This document shows, piece after piece, positions 1-8,741 of a stretch of DNA of 40,470 nt (the stretch's first letter is position 1; each line of letters begins with the position of its first letter). Below the pieces are notes generated by a model that was given only the letters and a program-made list of their open reading frames with translations, ran no database searches and had not been told where the DNA came from. This DNA is from Verrucomicrobiia bacterium (GTDB lineage: Bacteria; Verrucomicrobiota; Verrucomicrobiia; Palsa-1439), in NCBI GenBank assembly GCA_025056465.1, contig JANWVU010000005.1, positions 1 to 40,470 of the forward strand, read 5' to 3'. The position numbers and the translations under genes are program-made.

Positions 1-534
1 GATGTTGGCCTTGGTAGCGCAGTGGACGGATTTGCGTCCTTCAGCGCGGGCCACCTCGAAGGCGAGTCGGACAATCTTTTCGCACCCTTTTGCGGAAATT
101 AATTTGAGACATTGCGCGACGCTGGGAGTTTGCATGTGTTCGATGCCGGCATAGAGATCTTCGACGTTTTCGCGCACGACGATGAGGTCCACTCCACGAC
201 CGCTGTACGGGGTGGGCACGCCCGGTAGCTCGCGCACGGGGCGCAGGTTGCCGAAGGTCTCAAACAGTTTGCGAAGGGTAACGTTGGCGCTCTTCTCACC
301 GTAGCCAACCGGGGTTTCGAGCGGTCCTTTTAGTGCAATGCGGGTGCGGCTGATGGCTTCGATGGTGTCTTTGGGCACGCCGGACGCGATGCCTTTTTTG
401 AAGACAGAAGCACCGGCTTCGGCTTCGATCCATTCGATGCCGACACCGGTGGCATCAATCAGTTTGCGTGCCGCGGCCACAACTTCGGGGCCAATGCCAT
501 CGCCGGGAATGATGGTGACTTGTCGCTTGCTCAT
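1..534 (-). CDS. icd: Isocitrate/isopropylmalate dehydrogenase family protein, probably NADP-dependent isocitrate dehydrogenase (C-terminus cut by window edge)
   Basis: Reverse-strand reading from ATG at 534: MSKRQVTIIPGDGIGPEVVAAARKLIDATGVGIEWIEAEAG...LKGPLETPVGYGEKSANVTLRKLFETFGNLRPVRELPGVPTPYSGRGVDLIVVRENVEDLYAGIEHMQTPSVAQ...; frame is open to base 1. The ORF track only lists shadow frames here. Confidence 0.88.
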   Translation of the reverse strand, partial: MSKRQVTIIPGDGIGPEVVAAARKLIDATGVGIEWIEAEAGASVFKKGIASGVPKDTIEAISRTRIALKGPLETPVGYGEKSANVTLRKLFETFGNLRPVRELPGVPTPYSGRGVDLIVVRENVEDLYAGIEHMQTPSVAQCLKLISAKGCEKIVRLAFEVARAEGRKSVHCATKANI

Positions 535-624
535 GAAGCTCTCCTCGATTGGGCGAAGTGATTTAGCTTGGTGGCGCGGTTGTTTGCGAGCAAAATCCTC
601 GATCGGCGCAGGAGCGAGACAGCG

Positions 625-1137
625 ATGAAAACGGACGCAACGCCCCTTGTGGGCGTGATCATGGGAAGTGATTCGGATTTGCCGACGATGCAGCAGGCGG
701 CGGATGTGTTGCGCGAGTTTGGTGTGCCGCACGAAGTGCGGGTGGTCAGCGCGCATCGCACGCCGCTAGACATGGCGCGGTACGGACGCAGCGCGGCGAG
801 ACGCGGTTTGAAGGTGATCATCGCGGGGGCCGGTGGTGCGGCTCACTTGCCCGGTATGGTCGCCAGCCACACGACGCTACCGGTCATCGGGGTGCCGATT
901 GAGAGCCGCGCCTTGAAGGGGTTGGACTCGCTGTTATCTATCGCGCAAATGCCCTCGGGCGTGCCGGTGGCGACGGTCGCGATTGGCAACGGGAAAAATG
1001 CCGGCCTGTTGGCGGTGGCGATTTTGGCGGCGTTCGACCCGGCTTTACAGCGGCGGTTGGCGGCTTATCGGCGGCGGATGGCGCGCGAGTCGCGTGAGAA
1101 GAATAAAAAGGCACCGTTTGCGGAGCCGGCGCGGTAG
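625..1137 (+). CDS. purE: 5-(carboxyamino)imidazole ribonucleotide mutase PurE
   Basis: [39 protein letters not shown] and [25 protein letters not shown] motifs; likely start is the internal ATG at 625 rather than 568. Confidence 0.93.
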   Translation: MKTDATPLVGVIMGSDSDLPTMQQAADVLREFGVPHEVRVVSAHRTPLDMARYGRSAARRGLKVIIAGAGGAAHLPGMVASHTTLPVIGVPIESRALKGLDSLLSIAQMPSGVPVATVAIGNGKNAGLLAVAILAAFDPALQRRLAAYRRRMARESREKNKKAPFAEPAR

Positions 1138-1167
1138 GGTTGCTGGCGTCATCGGCGGCCGGTGACG

Positions 1168-1626
1168 TTATTCGAACGTGAGTTTCGGCACCTCAACGCG
1201 CCTCAGCCGCCACGCGTTATCCTGTTTTCGGAAGAACAGGCGAAATCGCTCGGTAAACAACTCAACCTCGCCGGCACCCTCGGTGGGAGTGGCCAACACC
1301 TTGGCGACGAATGTGACGGTGGCGTGGGTCGCATCTGGAACAATTTCCGTAACGGTGTCGCTGCGCAGGACGACAAACGTGCGATACTGCATGCGCACGT
1401 TGCGCACCGCCATCAGTAGACCGTGTTTATCCAGCCCCCGCTCATCGGAATAGTCGTTAGCGATGTAGCCCTCGAGGGCGAGCAGATTGGACCGCTCCAC
1501 GGCGCGTTGCATCGCCGAGAGGGTTCTGAGGACTCGTTGTTCTTCGGTGACGGTCAGCCGTTTTGCCAACCACCAGCCGACACCGATTACGACCAGCAGT
1601 GCCACGATGCGTGCGGCCCAACGCAT
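1168..1626 (-). CDS. Hypothetical membrane-anchored protein, possibly NTF2/SnoaL-like fold
   Basis: 152 aa ORF with N-terminal TM segment (AARIVALLVVIGVGWWLA) followed by a soluble domain ending RFRLFFRKQDNAWRLRRVEVPKL; convergent with purE. Confidence 0.6.
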   Translation of the reverse strand: MRWAARIVALLVVIGVGWWLAKRLTVTEEQRVLRTLSAMQRAVERSNLLALEGYIANDYSDERGLDKHGLLMAVRNVRMQYRTFVVLRSDTVTEIVPDATHATVTFVAKVLATPTEGAGEVELFTERFRLFFRKQDNAWRLRRVEVPKLTFE

Positions 1627-1762
1627 AAGCGCATTGTATCAGGCGACCGGCAGCCCACCAGCTTCGGCGTTCGCCAGTATGGTGGACGCTTGCGTGAGAG
1701 TGCGAACCGGGAGAAAGCTTTGCGGTTGTGCTGGAGCGCGGGCGCCGCGTACATTCACATCC

Positions 1763-2530
1763 ATGGATCAAGCGCGGTTGCGACAATTGCTCGAAGGGGT
1801 TCGGGCAGGTCGGTGTTCGGTGGAGCAGGCGATGCGGCAGTTGAAATCGTTGGCGATTCATGATTTGTCGTTCGCGCGGCTGGACGGTCATCGTGCCGTG
1901 CGCAAGGGATTCCCCGAGGTTGTCTATTGCGAAGGAAAAACCCCGGCGCAGGTGGCGGCGATTGTGCGGAAGTTGGTGCGGCATCATGATCACGTCTTGG
2001 CAACGCGGGCGGCGCCGGAGGTTTACCGGGCGGTGAGACGAGTTGCGCCGCGTGCCCGATACCACGCGGAAGCTCGCGCCATAACGGTGGAGCGCAAGCC
2101 GGTGCCGAAACGTCCCGGCGTGGTGGCCGTGTTGTGCGCCGGTACGACGGACATTCCGGTAGCCGAGGAGGCGGCGGTGACTGCTGAGATCATGGGTAAT
2201 CAGGTGCGGCGGTACTACGATGTAGGTGTGGCGGGACTTCACCGGTTACTGGCGGTCAACGAGGAGTTGTTCGATGCGAATGTGTTGGTGGTGGTCGCTG
2301 GGATGGAAGGCGCGTTGCCCAGCGTGGTCGGGGGATTGGTGGACAAGCCGGTGATTGCGGTGCCAACGTCGGTGGGCTACGGCGCGAGTTTTGGCGGGCT
2401 GGCGGCGTTGCTGGCGATGTTGAACACTTGCGCCAGCGGCGTGACGGTCGTCAACATTAACAACGGGTTTGGCGCAGGATACGCAGCCAGTTTGATCAAC
2501 GCGCTAGCTGCGTCGGGCGCGAGCCGGTAG
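1763..2530 (+). CDS. larB: LarB, pyridinium-3,5-biscarboxylic acid mononucleotide synthase (PurE-like)
   Basis: From ATG 1763: MDQARLRQLLEGVRAGRCSVEQAMRQLKSL...; C-terminal AIR-carboxylase-like domain (VAVLCAGTTDIPVAEEAA...VVVAGMEGALPSVVGGLVDKPVIAVPTSVGYGASFGGLAALLAMLNTCASGVTVVNINNGFGAGY). Confidence 0.92.
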   Translation: MDQARLRQLLEGVRAGRCSVEQAMRQLKSLAIHDLSFARLDGHRAVRKGFPEVVYCEGKTPAQVAAIVRKLVRHHDHVLATRAAPEVYRAVRRVAPRARYHAEARAITVERKPVPKRPGVVAVLCAGTTDIPVAEEAAVTAEIMGNQVRRYYDVGVAGLHRLLAVNEELFDANVLVVVAGMEGALPSVVGGLVDKPVIAVPTSVGYGASFGGLAALLAMLNTCASGVTVVNINNGFGAGYAASLINALAASGASR

Positions 2531-2540
2531 GATTGGTGCG

Positions 2541-3737
2541 GTGAAAATTCTCTATCTCGATTGTTTTGCCGGTGTCAGCGGCGACATGTTGCTCGGCGCG
2601 CTGGTGGACGTGGGGGTGGCCGAGGACCGATTGCGGACGGAGTTGGCCAAGTTGGATCTGGATGGTTTCGCGGTGCAGACACGGCGCGTGGTGAAACAAA
2701 ACATCGCGGCGGTGAAGTTCGATGTTTGGACGACGGGTCACGCGACCGAGGTGCAACACGGCGCGCATTCGCATCGAGGGTACCGTGAGATCGTGGCGAT
2801 GATCGACCGCAGCAAGCTTTCGGTGTCAGTGAAACGGCGCGCGGGGAATGTGTTTCGTCGAATCGCGGAGGCTGAGGCGCGGATCCATCAGGTGCCGGTC
2901 GAGCAGGTTCACTTTCATGAGATCGGCGCGGTGGATTCGATTGTGGACATCGTGGGGACATGTGTTGCGCTGGAGCTGTTGGGCGTGGAGCAGGTGCAGG
3001 CGCGACCGCCGCCGTTGGGAACGGGTTTTGTGGAGACGGCGCACGGACGATTTCCGGTGCCGGCGCCGGCGACGCTGGAATTGTTGCGAGGAGTGCCGGT
3101 CGCGTCGTCGGCCTTTGCCGCCGAATTGGTGACTCCGACGGGCGCGGCGTTGCTGGTGGAGTTTTGTGAAAGTTTTGGGCCGATGCCGGCGCTAACGATT
3201 GAGCGGATCGGTTATGGAGCCGGTAGCCGTGATTTGGAGAAAACGCCGAACGTGTTGCGCGTTGTGTTGGGGGAGGCGGCGACGGTGGCGGGTGCAGCGG
3301 AGACCGACTCGGTAGTGTTGCTAGAGACCAATTTGGATGACGCGAATCCGCAGTGGTGCGGAGCGCTGACGGAGGAGTTGTGGGCGGCCGGTGCGTTGGA
3401 TGTGTGGGTGACGCCCGTCCAGATGAAGAAACAACGGCCCGGCGTGGTGGTGTCGGCATTGGCTGCGCCGGGCGCGGTGGACCGGTTGGCGGAGGTGATG
3501 TTTCGGCATTCCACGACGTTTGGCGTGCGCAGCACGGTGATGCAACGACGGAAGTTGGCGCGAGAACAGGTCGAGGTGGAGACACCATTCGGTAAAATTG
3601 AGGTGAAAGTGGGGCGGTTGGCCGGTAAGATTTTGACGTGGGCGCCCGAATACGAATCCTGCCGGGCGGCGGCCCGGCAGGCGGGTGTACCGGTCCGCTT
3701 GGTCTGGGAAGCAGCGATGAGGTGTCGGCATGATTGA
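2541..3737 (+). CDS. larC: LarC, nickel pincer cofactor (NPN) nickel-insertion protein, single full-length ORF
   Basis: MKILYLDCFAGVSGDMLLGALVDVGV..., VHFHEIGAVDSIVDIVG, LLETNLDDANPQ; GTG start; directly downstream of larB. Confidence 0.93.
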   Translation: MKILYLDCFAGVSGDMLLGALVDVGVAEDRLRTELAKLDLDGFAVQTRRVVKQNIAAVKFDVWTTGHATEVQHGAHSHRGYREIVAMIDRSKLSVSVKRRAGNVFRRIAEAEARIHQVPVEQVHFHEIGAVDSIVDIVGTCVALELLGVEQVQARPPPLGTGFVETAHGRFPVPAPATLELLRGVPVASSAFAAELVTPTGAALLVEFCESFGPMPALTIERIGYGAGSRDLEKTPNVLRVVLGEAATVAGAAETDSVVLLETNLDDANPQWCGALTEELWAAGALDVWVTPVQMKKQRPGVVVSALAAPGAVDRLAEVMFRHSTTFGVRSTVMQRRKLAREQVEVETPFGKIEVKVGRLAGKILTWAPEYESCRAAARQAGVPVRLVWEAAMRCRHD

Positions 3738-3909
3738 TAAGGAGCTGTTGGAAATTTTGGCGTGTCCGAAATGCAAAGCGCCTGTGCGGGAGGAAGGCGA
3801 GTGGTTGGTGTGCACGAACCCGCAGTGCGGTTTGCGCTACCCGGTGAGGGACGGCATTCCGGTGATGTTGATTGACGAGGCACAACCGCCCGCCGGGCCG
3901 AAGTCTTAG
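3730..3909 (+). CDS. Trm112/YcaR-like small zinc-ribbon protein
   Basis: Read directly (below ORF-track length): MIDKELLEILACPKCKAPVREEGEWLVCTNPQCGLRYPVRDGIPVMLIDEAQPPAGPKS*; start overlaps the larC stop. Confidence 0.82.
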   Translation: MIDKELLEILACPKCKAPVREEGEWLVCTNPQCGLRYPVRDGIPVMLIDEAQPPAGPKS

Positions 3910-3941
3910 GCCACGGTCAAAGCCCATCGCGTGAGACGTGT

Positions 3942-4679
3942 ATGAGTGAACCGACGCTCTCGGTCATTATTCCTGCGTGGAACGAGGAGAAAAACATCCC
4001 TCGCGTGGTGGCCTCCATCCGTCGCGCGGCGGAGCGGTACCAGCAGGAACGTGGCGGGGAGGTGGAGATTATCGTCGTGGACAACAACAGCTCCGATCGC
4101 ACAGCAGAGGTGGCGCGGTCGCTGGGCGTAACGGTTGTGCATGAACCGGTCAACAACATCGGCAAGGCGCGCAATGCCGGTGCCCGCGCGGCGCGGGGCA
4201 GGTACATCGCGTTTTGCGATGCCGACAACGAGATCACGGAAAACCTTCTGGTGCTAATCCACGATCATCTCGAAGACCCACGCATCGTGGGAGGCGGCAC
4301 GTGGATTGAGCCGGCGCGCCGCAATTTGAAAATCAATTTTTTCTACTTTCTTTGGGGTATCTATGTGCGGTTTAGCGGTGTGGGGGTCGGTATGATGCAC
4401 TGCCGGCGCGATGATTTTTGGTCTTTCGGCGGGTTTGATGAGACGATTTATGCGGCCGAGGATGTGCAATTGGCCTACGACTTGAAAAAGCTCGGTCGGC
4501 CTCGCGGACAAAAGTTTGAGCTGATTCGCAAGGGATGGATTATCACCAGCACACGCAAGATTGATCAAACGCCGTTTTGGACAATGGTCGCCAAGCTGAT
4601 TGGGTTTGGGTTTGGATTGCAGAAGAAGATTCGGGATAAGCAATACTGCGAGCACTGGTACGAAAAAGCCGCTCGTTAG
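3942..4679 (+). CDS. Family 2 glycosyltransferase
   Basis: LSVIIPAWNEEKNIPRVVASIRRAAERY...EIIVVDNNSSDRTAEVARSLG...KARNAGARAARGRYIAFCDADNEI. Confidence 0.9.
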   Translation: MSEPTLSVIIPAWNEEKNIPRVVASIRRAAERYQQERGGEVEIIVVDNNSSDRTAEVARSLGVTVVHEPVNNIGKARNAGARAARGRYIAFCDADNEITENLLVLIHDHLEDPRIVGGGTWIEPARRNLKINFFYFLWGIYVRFSGVGVGMMHCRRDDFWSFGGFDETIYAAEDVQLAYDLKKLGRPRGQKFELIRKGWIITSTRKIDQTPFWTMVAKLIGFGFGLQKKIRDKQYCEHWYEKAAR

Positions 4680-4681
4680 GT

Positions 4682-4987
4682 CTATGCCGCGGGCGGGGTA
4701 GGTGGATTGATGGGTGGCGGTTTTTGACGGTTGCGGCGCCAGCGGCGCGTTGCACGAATGGCTTCGCGACCGAGTCGGCGCTTGAGCCGACGCGCCCAAA
4801 CGAAATCCGCCGCCAAAATCGTCAGCCCGATGAGGATCAACGGAATGCCTGGCCCCGGTAGGACGAGCAAGGCGCTACCCACCAACGAAAGGGCGACACC
4901 GACAGAAATCCGCACGATCCTTTGGCCGTGTTGCAGCACGCAGTTCGTCACGCTCGAAATGATATGCAAAAATGCTGTTGGAACCAA
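4682..4987 (-). CDS. Small PGPGW-like transmembrane protein
   Basis: VGVALSLVGSALLVLPGPGIPLILIGLTILAADFVWARRLKRRLG resembles the PGPGW membrane family. Confidence 0.6.
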   Translation of the reverse strand: MVPTAFLHIISSVTNCVLQHGQRIVRISVGVALSLVGSALLVLPGPGIPLILIGLTILAADFVWARRLKRRLGREAIRATRRWRRNRQKPPPINPPTPPAA

Positions 4988-5269
4988 CTTCAGTCCGCCA
5001 CCGCTGCATGCAGGTGTTCGTCAGCGCGAAGCTGGCATCCTTTGTCGGCCCCCGGTGGGGACTAGGGCGATCAGAATTCACGCGGCCGAACTTGTTGCGG
5101 GTTTGTGAGCCCGACTCGCATCAGTGCGAACGAGCGGGGCGTGCTCGCGCAGAAATGTAAACCGGGATGGCGGAAATCCACACCTTGCTGCGCTGGCACC
5201 GGTGGTGCTTGAGGAAATTGCACCCTATTCCACACCCTACCTCGTCGAAGGCGCTTCTCCACGCCTCCC

Positions 5270-5304
5270 AAAACGGGCCGAGGGGTTGACCAAGCCCCTC
5301 GGCC
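5270..5304 (-). terminator. Putative intrinsic terminator downstream of the uvrD-like gene
   Basis: Perfect 10-bp inverted repeat GGCCGAGGGG (5276-5285) / CCCCTCGGCC (5295-5304) with 9-nt loop; read on the minus strand it is followed by CGTTTT and lies just past the stop of 5338..7464. Confidence 0.6.
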
Positions 5305-5337
5305 TCCCGCCTTTCCAGAGACCAACGATGCCCTTTC

Positions 5338-7464
5338 TCACCACTCGCGAAACTCGTGTCGCAGCGACAATTCTCGATATACATCGCGTGGCAATTGTGC
5401 CACAAACCGAGATGGTCGGAGGAAGCTACCGCCGTCGCCATTTGCGCGAAACATCGGGTAGGTCAGGTACAACTCATCCCGCGCGCGGGTGACCGCCACA
5501 TAGAACAACCGTTGCTCCTCCTCTTCCGCCCCGGGTTTTTCCAACGAGCGCGCCAGTGGAAATAGACCGTCGCCCAGACCAATCACAAACACCACGCGCC
5601 ACTCCTGACCCTTGGCCTGATGCACGGTGCTCAACCGCACACACTCGCGCGACCGGTTTTGCTCCCAATTTGCGTCCTCGGCCTCAACGTTCGTCAAAAG
5701 AGCCAATTGTCCCAAAAACTCCTCCACCGATCCGAACTGTGTCGCGAACAACGCCAGTTGATGGATATCTTCCAGTCGTTGAGCGGCGTTCGCGAACTTG
5801 CGTTTCGCATAGTCGGCATAAAACCCTTCCTCAGCCAATTCGAGCAACTCATCGGGAGTGGTTGTACTCACCGTCGCGGGGAGGGGAGCTTGCTCTTGAG
5901 GCGATTCTTTCGTTGAAGCAGCGTCTGTCGCCATGCGGCCCTCTCGATAGGTCGACACCACCTTTGCCAACGTTGTGGCCAATCTCTGCCATTCCGGAGC
6001 CGCCTTTTTCGGCACCGGCAACCGTTGGAGCCGTTCGCGTAAGATGCGATCGGAATCTCGGCCGCGCTCACCGTGGTGCGCCAGTTTTGCCGGTGGCTCC
6101 TCGCGCAGACTCGTCGCCACGTCGGTCCACAACCGTTGCGCCGAGGCGGGGCCAATGCCGGTAACCAACTGCGCGAGCCGGAGGAACGAAACCTCGTCGT
6201 GCGGATTGACCGCCAACCGCAGAAAACAGGCGATGTCCTTAATGTGCGCTTGCTCAAAGAATCGCAGACCGCTGGTGATGACGTAGGGGATTTGCTGACG
6301 TGTCAGCTCCAATTGCAACTCCATCGCCTGATAATGCGCCCGGTACAACACCGCGATCTCGTTCAACGCGATGCCTTCAGCGCGCAGCTCTTGGATGCGT
6401 TGGGCGACAAATTTCGCCTGCTGATCGGCATCCACACACGCGACCGACCACGGTTTACCACCGCCCTTTCGCGTTGGGGTTAGCGTCTTGGTGAACGTGT
6501 GCGGTTGATCATGCATCACGGCGTTGGCCAGTGTAAGCACGCCGGGCACACTGCGGTAGTTCCACTCGATCTTGAAAATCTTTGTCTGAGGGTACCGGCG
6601 TGGGAACTCGAGAATGTTGCGGTGATCCGCGCCGCGCCACGAATAAATGGCCTGTGCGTCGTCACCCACGACCATCAGGTTGCAGCGCGGTTGGGCAATC
6701 ACATCCACGAAGTCTGCCTGAAGCCGATTGGTGTCTTGATACTCATCCACCAAGATGTGCAGAAATTGCTCCCGGTACCTCTCGGCCAAACTGGGGTGCT
6801 CGCGCAACAATGTCAGCGGACGGGCCAGCAGATCGTCGTAATCCAGAAGGTTTCCCGACCGCTTTCGTTGCTCGTAGGCGCGGCGGATTTTTTCGATGCC
6901 ATCCTGCAGGTGTAAGAAGTAGTCCCACTGGTCCGTCAATACGTCAGCCAGCGATCGCCCGGTGTTTACCGCCAACGAAAACATCTCGGCCAGCACCTCC
7001 GGCTTCGGAAAGCGGTCGTGACGCACATCAAATTTTGCATCGTTGAGGCAGGCGTCGAGCAGCGCTTTTTGATCCTCCCGATCGAGAATCGTGAAATCTC
7101 GGGACAAACCCAGCAGTTCGGCATGCCGGCGCAACAACCGATGTCCCACATGATGAAACGTGCCACCCCAAATTGCCGACACGTCTGTGGGCAAGAGGGA
7201 CGCCACGCGGTTCACCATTTCGCGCGCGGCTTTATTAGTGAAGGTGAGCAAGAGCACGCGCCACGGCGCGACCCCGTGTTCCACCAACCACGCCACCCGG
7301 TAGGTTAGCGTTCGCGTTTTGCCCGAGCCCGCGCCGGCAATCACCAACAACGGGCCGTCCCCGGCGGTGACCACGGCCAACTGTTGCGGGTTTAACTCCC
7401 GCTCGTAATCCACTTTCAGCCGGCGGCCCGCCGACGGTGTTCGCAAAATGTACTCTTCGGTCAC
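5338..7464 (-). CDS. UvrD/PcrA/Rep-family ATP-dependent DNA helicase
   Basis: LNPQQLAVVTAGDGPLLVIAGAGSGKTRTLTYRVAWLV, LVDEYQDTNRLQ, VVGDDAQAIYSWRGAD, LSTVHQAKGQEWRVVFVIGLGDGLFP, RLFYVAVTRARDELYLTYP. Confidence 0.95.
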   Translation of the reverse strand: MTEEYILRTPSAGRRLKVDYERELNPQQLAVVTAGDGPLLVIAGAGSGKTRTLTYRVAWLVEHGVAPWRVLLLTFTNKAAREMVNRVASLLPTDVSAIWGGTFHHVGHRLLRRHAELLGLSRDFTILDREDQKALLDACLNDAKFDVRHDRFPKPEVLAEMFSLAVNTGRSLADVLTDQWDYFLHLQDGIEKIRRAYEQRKRSGNLLDYDDLLARPLTLLREHPSLAERYREQFLHILVDEYQDTNRLQADFVDVIAQPRCNLMVVGDDAQAIYSWRGADHRNILEFPRRYPQTKIFKIEWNYRSVPGVLTLANAVMHDQPHTFTKTLTPTRKGGGKPWSVACVDADQQAKFVAQRIQELRAEGIALNEIAVLYRAHYQAMELQLELTRQQIPYVITSGLRFFEQAHIKDIACFLRLAVNPHDEVSFLRLAQLVTGIGPASAQRLWTDVATSLREEPPAKLAHHGERGRDSDRILRERLQRLPVPKKAAPEWQRLATTLAKVVSTYREGRMATDAASTKESPQEQAPLPATVSTTTPDELLELAEEGFYADYAKRKFANAAQRLEDIHQLALFATQFGSVEEFLGQLALLTNVEAEDANWEQNRSRECVRLSTVHQAKGQEWRVVFVIGLGDGLFPLARSLEKPGAEEEEQRLFYVAVTRARDELYLTYPMFRANGDGGSFLRPSRFVAQLPRDVYRELSLRHEFREW

Positions 7465-7489
7465 GACTCCCCCCGTGCAGCCGGCTGAG

Positions 7490-7813
7490 CTACTGCAATG
7501 AAATCAACCAAATTTGTCCGAGCCAGACGGCCAAAACCAAACCAACCGCCGCCAACACCGCGCCCGGCATGAGCTTGTGAGTTTGGAAATACCGGTAGCC
7601 CATCACCACCGCCAGTGCCAACGCCGCCAGCGCGCCGACCGGCACGGCCCACGCCTGTCGCACCACCATCAACCACCCACTTGCCTCCAACACGCCGCCG
7701 AGCACGATCGCGGAGATGAGCGACGCGCGGCTACCGGCCCGCACAAACGCAAACACGCCACCCGCAATCACCGCCAAGCCAACCACCACCGTTGCCACAC
7801 CTGCTATTTCCAT
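7490..7813 (-). CDS. TMEM14-like small membrane protein
   Basis: 107 aa, four hydrophobic segments; GGVFAFVRAGSRASLISAIVLGGVLEASG resembles the Tmemb_14 family. Confidence 0.6.
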   Translation of the reverse strand: MEIAGVATVVVGLAVIAGGVFAFVRAGSRASLISAIVLGGVLEASGWLMVVRQAWAVPVGALAALALAVVMGYRYFQTHKLMPGAVLAAVGLVLAVWLGQIWLISLQ

Positions 7814-7910
7814 GTCACCGAGCCTAACAACCCCGCCCCAAAACGCAACCTCTCACGCGGAAGCGCCGCATCCTTGACGCTGCTGGCGCGGTGCTTGAAG
7901 ATGGTGCGAA

Positions 7911-8678
7911 ATGCGTGTGACGTTTCTCGGAACCGGTACTAGCCACGGCGTGCCGATGATCGGCTGCGCCTGCGCGGTGTGTCGCTCCTCGGACCCGCGC
8001 AACCACCGGCTGCGGCCGGCGATTTTAGTTGAGGAAGCCGGTACGACCGTGTTGGTGGATGCGCCACCGGATTTTCGCACGCAAGCACTCCGCGCCGGCT
8101 TGCTACGACTCGACGCGGTGTTACTGACCCACGCGCACGCCGACCACATTCTGGGGATGGACGACCTGCGGGCATTCACAGAAAAAACCAATCGCGCCAT
8201 GCCGGTTTGGGCAACGCCGCGGTGCCTGGAGGCGGTGCGGCGGGTTTTTGCATACGCCTGCACGGACCGGCCGACCTGGGTCACCGTGCCGCGATTCGAG
8301 TTGAATCCGCTCACGGATGCCGAAGCGATTCGCATCGGTTCGCTTGAGGTCCTGCCCATGCAACTGCCGCACGGTACTGTGGAGGTGACCGGGTTCCTAT
8401 TTAGCAACCGCGTGGCGTATCTGACGGATTGCAACGATGTGCCGGCGGATGTGGTGGCCCGGTTGCGCGGGGTACCGGTGTTGATACTCGATGGACTTCG
8501 TCATCGGCCCCACCCCACGCACCTAACCATTGCTCGCGCGGTGGAGCTTGCTGGTGAAATCGCCGCGCGCCAAACGTATCTCACTCACATTTGCCACGAG
8601 GTGGAACACGCCGCCGCGGAGGCCAGCCTACCGGCTCACGTGCGGCTGGCCTATGACGGTTTGGAGCTGGAGGTATGA
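7911..8678 (+). CDS. PhnP-like metallo-beta-lactamase fold hydrolase
   Basis: MRVTFLGTGTSHGVPMIGCACAVCRSSDPRNHRLRPAILVE...VLLTHAHADHILGMDDLRAF...YLTDCNDVP...HICHEVEH. Confidence 0.9.
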   Translation: MRVTFLGTGTSHGVPMIGCACAVCRSSDPRNHRLRPAILVEEAGTTVLVDAPPDFRTQALRAGLLRLDAVLLTHAHADHILGMDDLRAFTEKTNRAMPVWATPRCLEAVRRVFAYACTDRPTWVTVPRFELNPLTDAEAIRIGSLEVLPMQLPHGTVEVTGFLFSNRVAYLTDCNDVPADVVARLRGVPVLILDGLRHRPHPTHLTIARAVELAGEIAARQTYLTHICHEVEHAAAEASLPAHVRLAYDGLELEV

Positions 8679-8741
8679 AACGCAGTTTCCTGACGGCTTG
8701 TTTTGCCGCGAGCCAAGTAGCCGACCAAGGGTGACTACCGA

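Noticed and set aside
2575-3927. 450-aa minus-strand ORF opposite larC
   Set aside because: Low-complexity Pro/Arg/Ser-rich translation with no recognisable domain, fully antisense to a convincing larC; typical GC-rich shadow ORF.
5071-5325. Possible tRNA suggested by the translated RVQFPQAPP string
   Set aside because: No T-loop GGTTCGAATCC-like sequence and no cloverleaf-compatible arms found; the sequence reads GTGCAATTTCCTC, so no tRNA is supported.
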